A DNA stretch of 64,000 nt from Streptomyces sp. NBC_00353 (GTDB taxonomy: Bacteria; Actinomycetota; Actinomycetes; Streptomycetales; Streptomycetaceae): the NCBI RefSeq assembly GCF_036108815.1, contig NZ_CP107985.1:3472001-3536000 (forward strand), given 5' to 3'. The position numbers and the translations under genes were made by a program. Of the stretch, positions 18,580 to 28,500 are shown piece by piece (positions within the stretch are counted from its first letter, which is position 1; each line of letters begins with the position of its first letter). The notes below the pieces were generated by a model. The model was not told the DNA's origin. It worked only from the letters and a program-made list of their open reading frames with translations, and ran no database searches.

Positions 18580-19533
18580 TCAGCCGCGGTCGTACGCCGC
18601 GACCAGCTCGCTCGCCCGCTTCACATCGGCGGCGATCGCCACCAGCAGGTCGTCGAGCGAGTCGAACTTCGCCATCCCGCGGACGTACGCGAGGAAGTCG
18701 ACGGAGACATGGAGTCCGTACAGATCAAGACCCACACGGTCGATCGCGTAGGCCTCCACCGTCCGCTCCGTGCCGTCGAACTGCGGGTTCGTGCCGACCG
18801 AGATCGCGGCGGGCATCGTCTCGCCGTTCGCGTTCAGCCAGCCCGCGTACACGCCGTCGGCGGGGATCGCGGTGTGCGGCAGGGTCTCCACGTTCGCCGT
18901 CGGGAAGCCCATCTCGCGGCCGCGCTGTGCGCCGCGCACCACGATGCCCTCGACACGGTGCGGACGGCCCAGGATCTCGGCGGCGCCCGCCACATCGCCC
19001 TCGGCGACGAGCCGGCGGGTGAGGGTGGACGAGAACGGCTCGCCGCCGCCCGCCTCGCCCCTCACATACAGATCGATGACCTCGACGCTGTAGTCGTAGG
19101 TCGCACCGAACTCGGTGAGAAGCTGCACGTTCCCCGCGGCCTTGTGGCCGAAACGGAAGTTGGGGCCCTCGATGACGAGCTGCGCGTGCAACTTGTCGAC
19201 CAGCACCTTCACGATGAAGTCGGCCGGCGTCAGCTTCGAGAACTCGGTCGTGAACGGCAGGATCAGCAGCGCGTCCACTCCCAGGTCGGCCATCAGCTCG
19301 GCGCGCCGGTGGTGCGGGGCCAGCAGCGGCGGATGGCTGCCGGGCCGTACGACCTCGCTGGGGTGCGGGTCGAAGGTCACGACGACCGAGGGCACGCCCA
19401 GCTCGCGCGCGCGGTCCACGGCCCTGCCGATGATCAGCTGGTGTCCGCGGTGCACCCCGTCGTAGGAGCCGATGGTGACGACGCTGCGTCCCCAGTCCTG
19501 GGGGATGTCCTCCAAGCCACGCCAGCGCTGCAC
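18580..19533 (-). CDS. ribF: Riboflavin kinase / FAD synthetase
   Basis: Bifunctional enzyme of 317 residues that phosphorylates riboflavin to FMN and adenylylates FMN to FAD. The N-terminal nucleotidyltransferase domain has the GSYDGVHRGHQ motif and NFRFGHKA. The C-terminal kinase domain has GREMGFPTANV, the conserved PTAN motif. The start is a GTG at 19531-19533 with GAGGAG upstream. It lies 43 bases downstream of the large NTPase-like gene. FAD from this enzyme is a cofactor for the neighbouring hydroxylase, but adjacency is probably incidental because ribF-truB linkage is widely conserved. Confidence 0.95.
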   Translation of the reverse strand: MQRWRGLEDIPQDWGRSVVTIGSYDGVHRGHQLIIGRAVDRARELGVPSVVVTFDPHPSEVVRPGSHPPLLAPHHRRAELMADLGVDALLILPFTTEFSKLTPADFIVKVLVDKLHAQLVIEGPNFRFGHKAAGNVQLLTEFGATYDYSVEVIDLYVRGEAGGGEPFSSTLTRRLVAEGDVAGAAEILGRPHRVEGIVVRGAQRGREMGFPTANVETLPHTAIPADGVYAGWLNANGETMPAAISVGTNPQFDGTERTVEAYAIDRVGLDLYGLHVSVDFLAYVRGMAKFDSLDDLLVAIAADVKRASELVAAYDRG

Positions 19534-19576
19534 TGTGACCGCTCCTCGCCCGAACCTGTGTACGTGGGTTTACCTC

Positions 19577-22500
19577 TTATGCAGGTCTAAGACTGCCATG
19601 CCCCCGCCCCGGGGCCTGCATCGGCATCGTCATCGCGGTGGACAGGGTCTCCACGGTCCGCCGCGTACTGGGGCCGACGACGGCTGTCCACTCCTGCGGC
19701 GCATCGGCCAGCCATCCGGTGACCAGCTGGGCGAATCCGGGCACGTCGCGGGCCAGTTCGACCAGCCTGCGGTCGAAGCGGGCCGCTCCTTCGGGGGTGC
19801 GGACGAGCAGCATCCCGGTGCGGTGCACCAGCGCTCGGGTACGGACCGGCGCACGCCGGGCGGATTCCGTCGCCGCTGCACAGAGCAGTGCGTCGAGCAC
19901 GACCGGGTCGCGGTGGGCGCCCTGTTCGAACTCCAGCAGGACCTCCAGCAGCTCGGCGCGCAGGGCCCCGGAAGCCGGGGTGCCGGGCGCGGCCAGCACC
20001 CGGGCGAGCGCGCCACGCACGGGTGCGGGGGCCGGACGGTCCCGCAGCAGGCCGCTCATCAGAGGCAGCAGCAGCGCGCGGGCGACGGGCCCGTGCTCCA
20101 GTCTGCGGTCGATGTACGCGGCAGCATGTGCGCCGCCCTCAGGATGGCTGTCGACGTACGCCCGCACCAGACCGGCCGCGTGCAGGGCGAGCGCCGGGGC
20201 GTCGATCCCGGCGAGCGAGCGCAGCACCTCGCCCGCGCCGTCCCCGGGCCGGGTGAGCGCCTCCCGCAACGCGGCGATCACCGGCTCGCGATGGGTCGGC
20301 AGGGCGACGACGAGCTCGGCCGCGGTCAGATGCGGATCGCCCTGCACGAAGACCCGCAGGGCCTGCGGCAGATAGCGGTCCCGGGTCTGCGGATCGCGTA
20401 CGAGGAGGGTCAGCGCGGCTCCGTGCAGGTCGACGTCGGCGGGGTGGGCCAGCAGGGCGAGCGCGGAGCGGCGCAGCAGTGCACGGTCGGCTTCGGCAGT
20501 GGCGTGCGGTGCGGTGACGAGCCCGTACGAAGCGGCGGCGCCCCGTCGGGCCCGCCGGTCGCCATCGCGTGCCCAGCGCTCGACAGCCCGGCACAGGGCG
20601 GCCGGCTCGTCCTCGGCCAGCGCGACGAGCAGCTCGTCGGCGCGCGGGTGGACGGTCGCGACGAGGGCGTCGGTCAGATCGTCGACGGCCAGGTCACGAC
20701 GGGCGTACAGGAGCGCCTGCGCGGCGGCGGCGACGGTCGGCCGCATCGCCACACCGTCCTCGGCGGGCAGCGGGCGCTCATCGGTGAACCAGCGGCAGAG
20801 CAGGGGCTGCACGATCCGGGGCCGGGCGACGAGCCGCCTGGCCACCACATCCAGGAACCGCTCCCCGCCGCTGTCCCCGCCCTCGTCACGACATGCGGCG
20901 GCCCCGCCCCGTCGGCTGTGGCGGTCGCCGTCCCATCCGTCTCCGCGCGGCGGGCCGTCCGCAGGCACCAGCCGCCGCAGCAGGTCGATCCGGTCCGCCT
21001 CGGACAGCCGCAGCCGCAGCCAGAACCACGGTCCGAACTCGGCGTACGCCCCCAGCGGGTGTCGGTGACACCCCGGACCGGGCGGGACATCGCGGGCGCC
21101 CTCTCGCTCTCCTGTCCCTCCCTCGGCGCCGGACCGCCGGACGATGAGACCTGCGAGAAGCCGCAGCACTTCGACGTACCGCCCGGCATCGGGCACCCGG
21201 AGCAGTGTCTGCGACAGGAGGTGAGCGGCCCACCAGGAGGCGTCGCGCAGCGGGCCGGCGCCCTCGGCCCCGCCGGGCCGGGCAGCGCCGCCGTCCGGAC
21301 CGGCCGCAGCCGTCGGGATCCCGGTGCCCTGCCCCCGGGCGGCTGTGGCCGGGCCGTCCGTCCTCGTGGACAACCGGTCCATGGCCTCGATCAGATCCGC
21401 CAGGCGATGGGACAGGGCGGCAGCGCCTTGCCTGCGGCCCAGGAGCAGGAGTGCCTGGATCACCGGGCCGATCCGATGGCGCGGTACGGGGAGCGTGTGG
21501 GGCTCGCGCGAGGGCATCGCTCCCGAAGCCGCGTCGGCCCCCTGCCCCCGCTCGGAGGCAGTCGACGCCCGGCGGCTCGTCCGCGGGCTCCGCTGGGCCG
21601 GAACGCGTGCCTCCGCCGCCCTGCCCCCACCGCCCGGATCCTCCTCGTGCCATCGGTGCACCAGCGACCGCAGCGCCGTGTCCAGGTCCAGGTGGGCGCC
21701 CTGCACCCAGTCCCCCAGCTCCTCGTGCGCGAAGCGGTAGCCCGCGCCCGCCGGGACCAGCAGGCCCTCGGTGAGGACCGCCGACGCCCATCCCGTGCGC
21801 CAGGGGAAGATTTCCTCGAACGCCGCGCGGTCCAGCTCCCCCTGCCCCGGCCCGAGACAGCGCCGCGCAGCCTCGTGGACCTGCCCCGTCACCCGGGTGG
21901 CCAGCCGCCGCACCGCCGTGCCCCTGAGCGCCGGACGGGACGCCGCGGCGATCCGGACCGCGATGCGCAGGCACATCAGGTCCAGGTGGGCGCCGAAGAC
22001 GTCGTCCGTGTCCGGCTGTCCGGCCACGTCTCCGGGGAGCGCCGCCCGTACCTCTGCGAGCAGGCGCAGGGTGAGCGGATGCCGGTCGTAGCCGGGGGCC
22101 AGGGCGTCGGCCGGAATGGCGTACCGTTCCCTGGCACGCTCGGCCTGGCTCGCGGTGAGGCCGGCGAGCCGGACGGCGGCCGGCAGCCGACGGGCCGGCC
22201 TGGCGGGGCGGTGCAGCGCTCCGGGCGGGCAGAGCGCACCGGCCGTCTCCCAGTGTTCGGGCCGGCAGGCGATCACCAGCCGTGCCCCGTTGCTCCGCAG
22301 CCAGTCGACCGTTCCCGCCGTCCACCGGTCCAGCCGGTGAGCGAGTACGGGCGGCATCTCCTCGGGGCCGTCCAGCAGAACGAGCAACGGGCGCCCGGAA
22401 TCGGCAGCGAGCCGGGCCACCCGCTCGGGGGTGGCCGTCGCCATGTCACCGCCGGCCCCGGCCGCCGTGACGATCCGCCCGGCCTGCCCGAGCGTGCGGG

Positions 22501-23431
22501 CGATCGCGTCGGCGACCGAGGCATCGGCGGCCAGCAGATCGGCGCCGCGCAGCCAGAGGGTGAGGGCGGGGTCGCAGCCGCGGGCCCGGCGGGCGGCGAG
22601 CGCGGCGAGTTCGGTGGTGCGGCCGGTGCCGGGCTCCGCGACGAGGCCGAGCACGACCGCAGGGCGTTCCCCGGCGGCCGCGAACGCCGTGAACTCCGCG
22701 GTGACGTCCGGGCGTTCGACCGGATCGGGCCGGGCCCCAGGACCGCCCGCGGCCCCGATGGACATCGCGGCGAGCTGCAGGGCACCGGCAAGGTTGAGGT
22801 CGCGTCCGTATCCGGGGACGGTCGTCGCATTGCGCCGCAGCAGCGCGCCCAGCGGTGCGTCGGTGCCGACGCCCACCAGCGGCACCGCGAACCCGGCGGC
22901 GGGGTGTTCGCCGCGCAGCGCGGTACCGACCACGGCGATCACCGCACCGCTGTCCGGATCGAGCACCGGCCCGCCGACCGCCGCCCCGCGCAGCCGCAGT
23001 GCGTCTCTGCCGTCCGTGCCGAGCGCCAGCTCCATCGCGGCGCCGACCCGGTAGGAGCGGTCGGTCGCGGTGTACGTCACCGGGGCCACGCCCAGCACGC
23101 GCGCCTCACGCCAGCCGTGGGCGGCGATACGTACGTACGTACCGGCCTCGATCCGGTCCCGCAGCACGATCGGCAGCGGCTCCACGCCGAGCACATCGAG
23201 TCCCCCGGTGCGTACCAGCGCGAGGTCCAGCTCCGGGAGCGCGGTGATCGCATCGGCCTCGACGCGGCAGCTGCGATCACCTGTCCCGTGCAGGACGAGT
23301 CGCAGCAGGCCGTCGACGGCTTCGTGACTGGTGACGACCGTGCCGCGGTCATCCGCGACGAACCCCGTCCCTCGCGGCCGGCCGGCCGGATCGCAGATAC
23401 GCACCAGCGTCGACCGGTCCCCGCTTCCCAT
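19577..23431 (-). CDS. Degenerate trypsin-like protease + STAND NTPase protein
   Basis: A 1284-residue soluble protein. Residues 1-200 look like a trypsin-fold domain: GTGFVADDRG, a candidate catalytic His36 (TSHEAVDG), Asp69 (LDLAL), and GAAVGGPV where GxSGGP is expected, so the nucleophile position is Val152 and peptidase activity is unlikely. A NACHT/STAND-like domain follows: AEPGTGRTTEL at about 265-275 has Arg271 in place of the Walker A lysine, and LLVLLDGPEE at 349-358 is a good Walker B. The remaining ~700 residues are Ala/Leu/Arg-rich helical repeats, probably a sensor array, with low-complexity linkers near 600-790. It is encoded between truB and ribF. Such trypsin-STAND proteins are linked to signalling or phage defence; no role here is proven. 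Confidence 0.68.
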   Translation of the reverse strand: MGSGDRSTLVRICDPAGRPRGTGFVADDRGTVVTSHEAVDGLLRLVLHGTGDRSCRVEADAITALPELDLALVRTGGLDVLGVEPLPIVLRDRIEAGTYVRIAAHGWREARVLGVAPVTYTATDRSYRVGAAMELALGTDGRDALRLRGAAVGGPVLDPDSGAVIAVVGTALRGEHPAAGFAVPLVGVGTDAPLGALLRRNATTVPGYGRDLNLAGALQLAAMSIGAAGGPGARPDPVERPDVTAEFTAFAAAGERPAVVLGLVAEPGTGRTTELAALAARRARGCDPALTLWLRGADLLAADASVADAIARTLGQAGRIVTAAGAGGDMATATPERVARLAADSGRPLLVLLDGPEEMPPVLAHRLDRWTAGTVDWLRSNGARLVIACRPEHWETAGALCPPGALHRPARPARRLPAAVRLAGLTASQAERARERYAIPADALAPGYDRHPLTLRLLAEVRAALPGDVAGQPDTDDVFGAHLDLMCLRIAVRIAAASRPALRGTAVRRLATRVTGQVHEAARRCLGPGQGELDRAAFEEIFPWRTGWASAVLTEGLLVPAGAGYRFAHEELGDWVQGAHLDLDTALRSLVHRWHEEDPGGGGRAAEARVPAQRSPRTSRRASTASERGQGADAASGAMPSREPHTLPVPRHRIGPVIQALLLLGRRQGAAALSHRLADLIEAMDRLSTRTDGPATAARGQGTGIPTAAAGPDGGAARPGGAEGAGPLRDASWWAAHLLSQTLLRVPDAGRYVEVLRLLAGLIVRRSGAEGGTGEREGARDVPPGPGCHRHPLGAYAEFGPWFWLRLRLSEADRIDLLRRLVPADGPPRGDGWDGDRHSRRGGAAACRDEGGDSGGERFLDVVARRLVARPRIVQPLLCRWFTDERPLPAEDGVAMRPTVAAAAQALLYARRDLAVDDLTDALVATVHPRADELLVALAEDEPAALCRAVERWARDGDRRARRGAAASYGLVTAPHATAEADRALLRRSALALLAHPADVDLHGAALTLLVRDPQTRDRYLPQALRVFVQGDPHLTAAELVVALPTHREPVIAALREALTRPGDGAGEVLRSLAGIDAPALALHAAGLVRAYVDSHPEGGAHAAAYIDRRLEHGPVARALLLPLMSGLLRDRPAPAPVRGALARVLAAPGTPASGALRAELLEVLLEFEQGAHRDPVVLDALLCAAATESARRAPVRTRALVHRTGMLLVRTPEGAARFDRRLVELARDVPGFAQLVTGWLADAPQEWTAVVGPSTRRTVETLSTAMTMPMQAPGRGHGSLRPA

Positions 23432-23569
23432 GGTCCGACGTTAGGTCGGCAGTGATCAGCGCGAGAACCACTCGGAGCAAACGCGCCCCCAAGTGCACCC
23501 CTGAATCACTCCGAGCGCCTGCTCGTGGGGGTGAATTCGCGGGTTCCGGTGGACAGACACCCGAGGGGG

Positions 23570-23607
23570 ATCGTGGAGCGGGCACGGGGGGCTGCCCGCT
23601 CCACGAT
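23570..23607 (-). terminator. Terminator downstream of truB
   Basis: A perfect 15-bp stem (ATCGTGGAGCGGGCA with its complement) and an 8-base loop lie about 40 bases after the truB stop. It ends the rimP-truB transcription block and insulates the large NTPase-like gene. Confidence 0.85.
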
Positions 23608-23648
23608 GGGGATCCGGCGTCCGGTGGCGATCCCGGCGCCGACGGCCG

Positions 23649-24548
23649 TCAGCCGAAGACGGCGAGGCTCTTGGCCTTGCCCTTCTGCTCCTCGACCAGC
23701 ACCAGGAAGGTTCCGTCGGGCCCGAAGACCGCGACCGGTCCCGGCGGGTACGAGGGCATGTCCAGCCGCACCCCGTTCAGCAGCAGCTTGGCCCGCTTCT
23801 CGTCCACGTCCCAGCGCGGGAACGCGGCGGCGGCGGCCTCCGCGACCGGCATCACGGTCAGCTCCTCCTGGTGCTGATCCAGCGTCCGCGCCGCATCGAT
23901 GCCGTACGGACCGACGCGAGTGCGCCGCAGTGCGGTCAGATGCCCGCCGACACCCAGTCCGGCGCCGAGGTCGCGGGCCAGGGCGCGGATGTAGGTACCG
24001 GAGGAGCAGACGACGGAGACGACCAGGTCGACGACCGGGGTCCCGTCCTCCGCGACCGCCTCGCGGACGTCGTAGACGTTGAAGGACGAGATCGTGACCG
24101 GCCGGGCCGGGATCTCGAACTCCTCGCCGCCGCGCACCCGCGCGTACGACCGCTTGCCGTCGATCTTGATGGCGCTGACCTTGGACGGCACCTGCATGAT
24201 CGCCCCGGTCAGCGCAGCGACACCGGCGTCGATGCCCTCACGCGTGACACCCGACGCATCGGTGGACGAGGTGATCTCGCCCTCGGCGTCGTCCGTGACC
24301 GTGTCCTGGCCGAGCCGGATCGTGCCGAGGTATTCCTTCTCGGTCAGTGCGAGATGGCCGAGGAGCTTGGTGGCCTTCTCGACACCGAGCACGAGAACGC
24401 CGGTCGCCATCGGGTCCAACGTGCCGGCGTGCCCGACGCGGCGGGTGCGGGCGATGCCGCGCATCTTGGCCACGACGTCGTGCGAAGTGAAGCCGGACGG
24501 CTTGTCGACAATGACAAGGCCGTCCGGCGTCCTGTTCTGCTGTGTCAT
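23649..24548 (-). CDS. truB: tRNA pseudouridine-55 synthase
   Basis: Isomerises U55 in the T-loop of tRNAs. The 299-residue protein contains the catalytic motif GHAGTLDPMATG with the nucleophile Asp45, the KPSGFTSHDVV opening, and CSSGTYIRALARDLG. A short PUA-like tail follows. The ATG overlaps the rbfA stop (ATGA), so it is coupled to rbfA, the usual order in actinobacteria. A hairpin follows the gene. Confidence 0.96.
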   Translation of the reverse strand: MTQQNRTPDGLVIVDKPSGFTSHDVVAKMRGIARTRRVGHAGTLDPMATGVLVLGVEKATKLLGHLALTEKEYLGTIRLGQDTVTDDAEGEITSSTDASGVTREGIDAGVAALTGAIMQVPSKVSAIKIDGKRSYARVRGGEEFEIPARPVTISSFNVYDVREAVAEDGTPVVDLVVSVVCSSGTYIRALARDLGAGLGVGGHLTALRRTRVGPYGIDAARTLDQHQEELTVMPVAEAAAAAFPRWDVDEKRAKLLLNGVRLDMPSYPPGPVAVFGPDGTFLVLVEEQKGKAKSLAVFG

Positions 24549-25009
24549 TCGGAGGCTGAGCCCTCGTTCTCGTCGGACTCGTCCGTTTCGTCCTCCGGCT
24601 TACGGTACGGGTCGGCGTCGCCCGCATACTTCGCACCGGTGGACACCTCGCGAACCTCCGCGTCCTTGGCCCGCGCCTTGTCGAGGAGGTCCTCGATGGT
24701 GCGGGCGTTGTCCGGCAGGGCGTCCGGGACGAAGGCCAGGGTCGGCGTGAACCGGACCCCGGTCTGCCGGCCGACCTCGGAGCGGAGCACGCCCTTGGCG
24801 CTCTCCAGCGCGGCGGCGGAAGCCGCCCGCTCCTCGTCGTCGCCGTAGACCGTGTAGAAGACCGTGGCCTCCCGCAGGTCGCCGGTGACCCGGGCGTCCG
24901 TGATGGTCACGAATCCGAGCCGCGGATCCTTGATACGCCGGTCCAGGGTCTCCGCGACCACGACCTGGATGCGATCGGCCAGCTTGCGGGCCCGCGCGTT
25001 GTCGGTCAC
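24545..25009 (-). CDS. rbfA: 30S ribosome-binding factor A
   Basis: KH-fold factor for late 30S subunit maturation and cold adaptation. The body contains RKLADRIQVVVAETL, DPRLGFVTITDARVTGDL and the ARTIEDLLDKA segment, typical of RbfA. The 154-residue length includes an acidic, probably disordered tail (DETDESDENEGSASE) common in streptomycetes. The frame is open upstream to 25288; the GTG at 25007-25009 is chosen from the protein family start, with a purine-rich GGAAGAG upstream. Its stop overlaps truB. Confidence 0.93.
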   Translation of the reverse strand: MTDNARARKLADRIQVVVAETLDRRIKDPRLGFVTITDARVTGDLREATVFYTVYGDDEERAASAAALESAKGVLRSEVGRQTGVRFTPTLAFVPDALPDNARTIEDLLDKARAKDAEVREVSTGAKYAGDADPYRKPEDETDESDENEGSASE

Positions 25010-25109
25010 CGGTCCGTCACTCTTCCTTCTGGGTTGCTTACGGTCCGACGCTTCCGGGGTCCGACGCATGCGCGTCGGACGGTGCCGCGTCGAACAGTTC
25101 TGACGTTGT

Positions 25110-25403
25110 TCAGTCTTCGTCGCTGTGCAGCCGCCGTCGAACCGACAGCAGCTCCACCTCGGGCCGGGCGGCAACCAGCCGCTCGCACCGGTCCAGTACG
25201 TCTGTGAGGTGTTTGGTGTCCCCGGAAACCACGGCAAGGCCGATCTCTGCCCTGCGATGGAGATCCTGTCCGCCCGTCTCCGCCGCACTCACCGCGTACT
25301 TGCGCTGGAGCTCGGCGACGATCGGCCGGACGATGGAGCGCTTCTCCTTCAACGACCGTACGTCGCCGAGGAGCAGATCGAAGGACAGTGTCCCCACATA
25401 CAT
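25110..25403 (-). CDS. DUF503 family protein
   Basis: A 97-residue alpha/beta protein found in infB operons of many actinobacteria and Firmicutes; its biochemical role is not established. The sequence MYVGTLSFDLLLGDVRSLKEKR is a standard DUF503 start, followed by RPIVAELQRKYAVSAAE. The frame is open to 25475, but the ATG at 25401-25403 matches the family length. It lies between infB and rbfA, consistent with a ribosome- or translation-linked role. Confidence 0.87.
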   Translation of the reverse strand: MYVGTLSFDLLLGDVRSLKEKRSIVRPIVAELQRKYAVSAAETGGQDLHRRAEIGLAVVSGDTKHLTDVLDRCERLVAARPEVELLSVRRRLHSDED

Positions 25404-25484
25404 GTATGTCCGGATGTCCCGCCGGTTCGGGTTCGCGCCCTGCCAGTGCTTGGCAGGGACACAAGAACCGTACACGGAACGGCC

Positions 25485-25523
25485 GGGGCCGATCGACGGG
25501 AATACGACCCGTCGACCGGCCCC
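25485..25523 (-). terminator. Hairpin downstream of infB
   Basis: A 16-bp stem with one mismatch (25485-25500 with 25508-25523) and a 7-base AATACGA loop lie just after the infB stop. It probably attenuates transcription into the DUF503, rbfA and truB genes rather than ending it fully, since those have no obvious separate promoter. Confidence 0.75.
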
Positions 25524-25540
25524 GACTGTTGAGGTACGGG

Positions 25541-28500
25541 TCAGCCTCGCGGCTTCTCGCGCATCTCGTACGTCGCAATGACGTCGTCGATCTTGATGTC
25601 GTTGAAGTTTCCGAGGTTGATACCGCCCTCGAAGCCTTCGCGGATCTCGGTGACGTCGTCCTTGAAGCGGCGCAGACCGGAGATGTTGAGGTTCTCCGCG
25701 ATGACCTTGCCATCGCGCAGCAGGCGCGCCTTGGTGTTGCGCTTGACCTCGCCGGACCGGACCAGCACACCGGCGATGTTGCCCAGCTTGGACGAGCGGA
25801 AGATCTCGCGGATCTCCGCCGTGCCGAGCTCGACCTCTTCGTACTCCGGCTTGAGCATGCCCTTGAGGGCCGCTTCGATCTCTTCGATCGCCTGGTAGAT
25901 GACCGAGTAGTACCGGACGTCCACGCCTTCGCGCTCGGCCATCTGCTGCGCACGCCCTGCGGCGCGCACATTGAAGCCGATCACGATGGCGTCGGAGCCG
26001 GTCGCCAGGTCGATGTCCGACTCGGTGACCGCACCCACACCGCGGTGCAGGACCCGGATGTCGACCTCGTCACCGACGTCGAGCTGGAGCAGCGAGGACT
26101 CGAGAGCCTCCACCGAACCGGACGCGTCGCCCTTGATGATGAGGTTGAGTTCCTGGACCAGACCGGCCTTGAGCGCCTCGTCCAGGTTCTCCAGGGAGAA
26201 CCGGACGCCCTTGCGGGCGAAGTTGGCGTTGCGCTCACGAGCGGCACGCTTCTCGGCGATCTGACGGGCCGTACGGTCCTCGTCGACCACCAGGAAGTTG
26301 TCACCGGCGCCCGGGACGTTGGTGAGACCGAGGACGAGGACGGGGGTCGACGGACCCGCTTCCTCGACGTTCTCACCCTTGTCGTCGAGCATCGCGCGGA
26401 CTCGGCCGTACGCGTCGCCGACCACCATCGTGTCGCCGACCCGCAGGGTGCCTCGCTGGACCAGGACGGTCGCAACGGCACCGCGGCCGCGGTCGAGGTG
26501 GGACTCGATCGCAATACCCTGCGCGTCCTGCTCCGGGTTGGCCCGCAGGTCGAGCGAGGCGTCGGCGGTGAGGACGACGGCCTCCAGAAGAGCCTCGATG
26601 TTGAGGCCCTGCTTGGCGGAGATGTCGACGAACATCGTGTCGCCGCCGTACTCCTCGGCCACCAGACCGAACTCGGTGAGCTGACCGCGCACCTTGGTCG
26701 GGTCGGCACCCTCGACGTCGATCTTGTTGACCGCGACCACGATCGGCACGTCGGCCGCCTTGGCGTGGTTCAGCGCCTCGATCGTCTGGGGCATCACACC
26801 GTCGTTCGCCGCCACCACGAGGATCGCGATGTCGGTGGACTTCGCACCACGGGCACGCATGGCGGTGAACGCCTCGTGACCCGGGGTGTCGATGAAGGTG
26901 ATCCTGCGGTCCTCACCGTTGACCTCGGAGGAGACCTGGTACGCACCGATGTGCTGCGTGATGCCGCCGGCCTCGCCCGCAACGACGTTCGTCTTGCGGA
27001 TCGCGTCCAGCAGTCGGGTCTTACCGTGGTCGACGTGACCCATGACGGTCACGACCGGCGGACGCGAGACCAGAGCCTCTTCGCCGCCCTCGTCCTCGCC
27101 GAACTCGATGTCGAAGGACTCGAGCAGCTCGCGGTCCTCCTCCTCCGGGCTGACGATCTCGAGGATGTAGTTCATCTCGTCGGCCAGCAGCTTCAGAGTC
27201 TCGTCGGAGACGGACTGCGTGGCAGTGACCATCTCGCCGAGGTTCATCATCACGGCGACGAGCGACGCCGGGTTGGCGTTGATCTTCTCCGCGAAGTCGG
27301 TGAGGGAGGCACCGCGCGACAGCCGGACAGCCTGTCCGTTGCCGCGAGGCAGCATGACGCCGCCCACCGACGGGGCCTGCATGGCCTCGTACTCCTGGCG
27401 CCTCTGCCGCTTCGACTTGCGACCACGACGCGCGGGACCGCCGGGACGGCCGAACGCACCCTGTGTGCCACCACGGCCACCGGGGCCGCCGGGGCGTCCA
27501 CCGAAGCCGGGACGACCGCCGAAGCCGCCGCCACCACCGGGACGGCCTGCGCCGCCACCGCCACCGCCGCCACCGGGACGACCGGCGAAACCGCCGCCAC
27601 CGCCACCGGGACCGGCCGGACGACCGGCGAAGCCGCCGCCGGGACGACCTGCACCGCCGCCACCGCCACCGGGACGGCCTGCGCCGCCACCGGGACCACG
27701 GCCACCGCCGGGGCCACCACCGGGACGCGGGCCGGCAGCGGGACGCTGCGGCATCATGCCGGGGTTCGGACGGTTACCACCGGGCGCACCGCCCGGACGC
27801 GGAGCCTGCGGACGGGGCATGCCGCCCGGAGTCGGACGGGCACCGCCCTGCCCCTGCGGACGCGGGGCGCCACCGGGGCCGCCCTGCGGACGCGAGGCGC
27901 CCGGACGCTCCTGGCCGCCACCGGGACGCGGGGCGCCACCGGGACGGGGTGCCTGCGGACGGGCCATGCCCGTCGAGCCACCGGAGGTGAAGGGGTTGTT
28001 GCCCGGACGGGGACCCGCCGGACGGGAGCCGCCGGGGCGCGGGGCGCCCTGGCCTGCGGGACGGGCCGGACGGTCGCCGCCACGGCCACCGTCACGCTCG
28101 CCGCCACGGCCACCGTCACGCTGACCGCCGGCCGGAGCCGGACGGGCGGGGCGAGGACCGGGGGTGGCACCCGCGGGACGCGGGGCCTGCTGCGGCGCGG
28201 CCGGCTGGGCCGGGGCCGGAGCGGAGAACTCTGCTGCGGGCACCGGGGTGACCGGAGCGGGCTTCGGCGCGGGCTTGGGACCCGGACGCGGGCCCGCCGA
28301 CGGCGCGGAAGGCGCGGCAGCGGAAGGGGTGCTGCCGGGGGCCTCGGCTGCGGCCGGCTTGGGGGCCGGGGCGCCGGGCTTCGGGGCAGCGGGACGTGCC
28401 GCAGCAGCCGGGGAGGGCGCTGCGGGCTTTACGGGCGCGGCCTTGCGAGGCGCGCCAGGCTTCGCAGCGGACTTGCCGGCGTTGCCGCCGGGCCCCTGCA

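Noticed and set aside
19472..23455. 1327-codon open frame opposite the protease/NTPase-like gene
   Set aside because: Composition is Arg/Gly/Gln-rich with no domain; the minus-strand frame has hydrophobic strands and Walker B, and normal third-position bias.
27450..28150. Dense short repeats that could suggest a CRISPR array or minisatellite
   Set aside because: The repeats are in frame with infB and encode its Gly/Pro/Arg-rich linker; there are no unique spacers of constant length.
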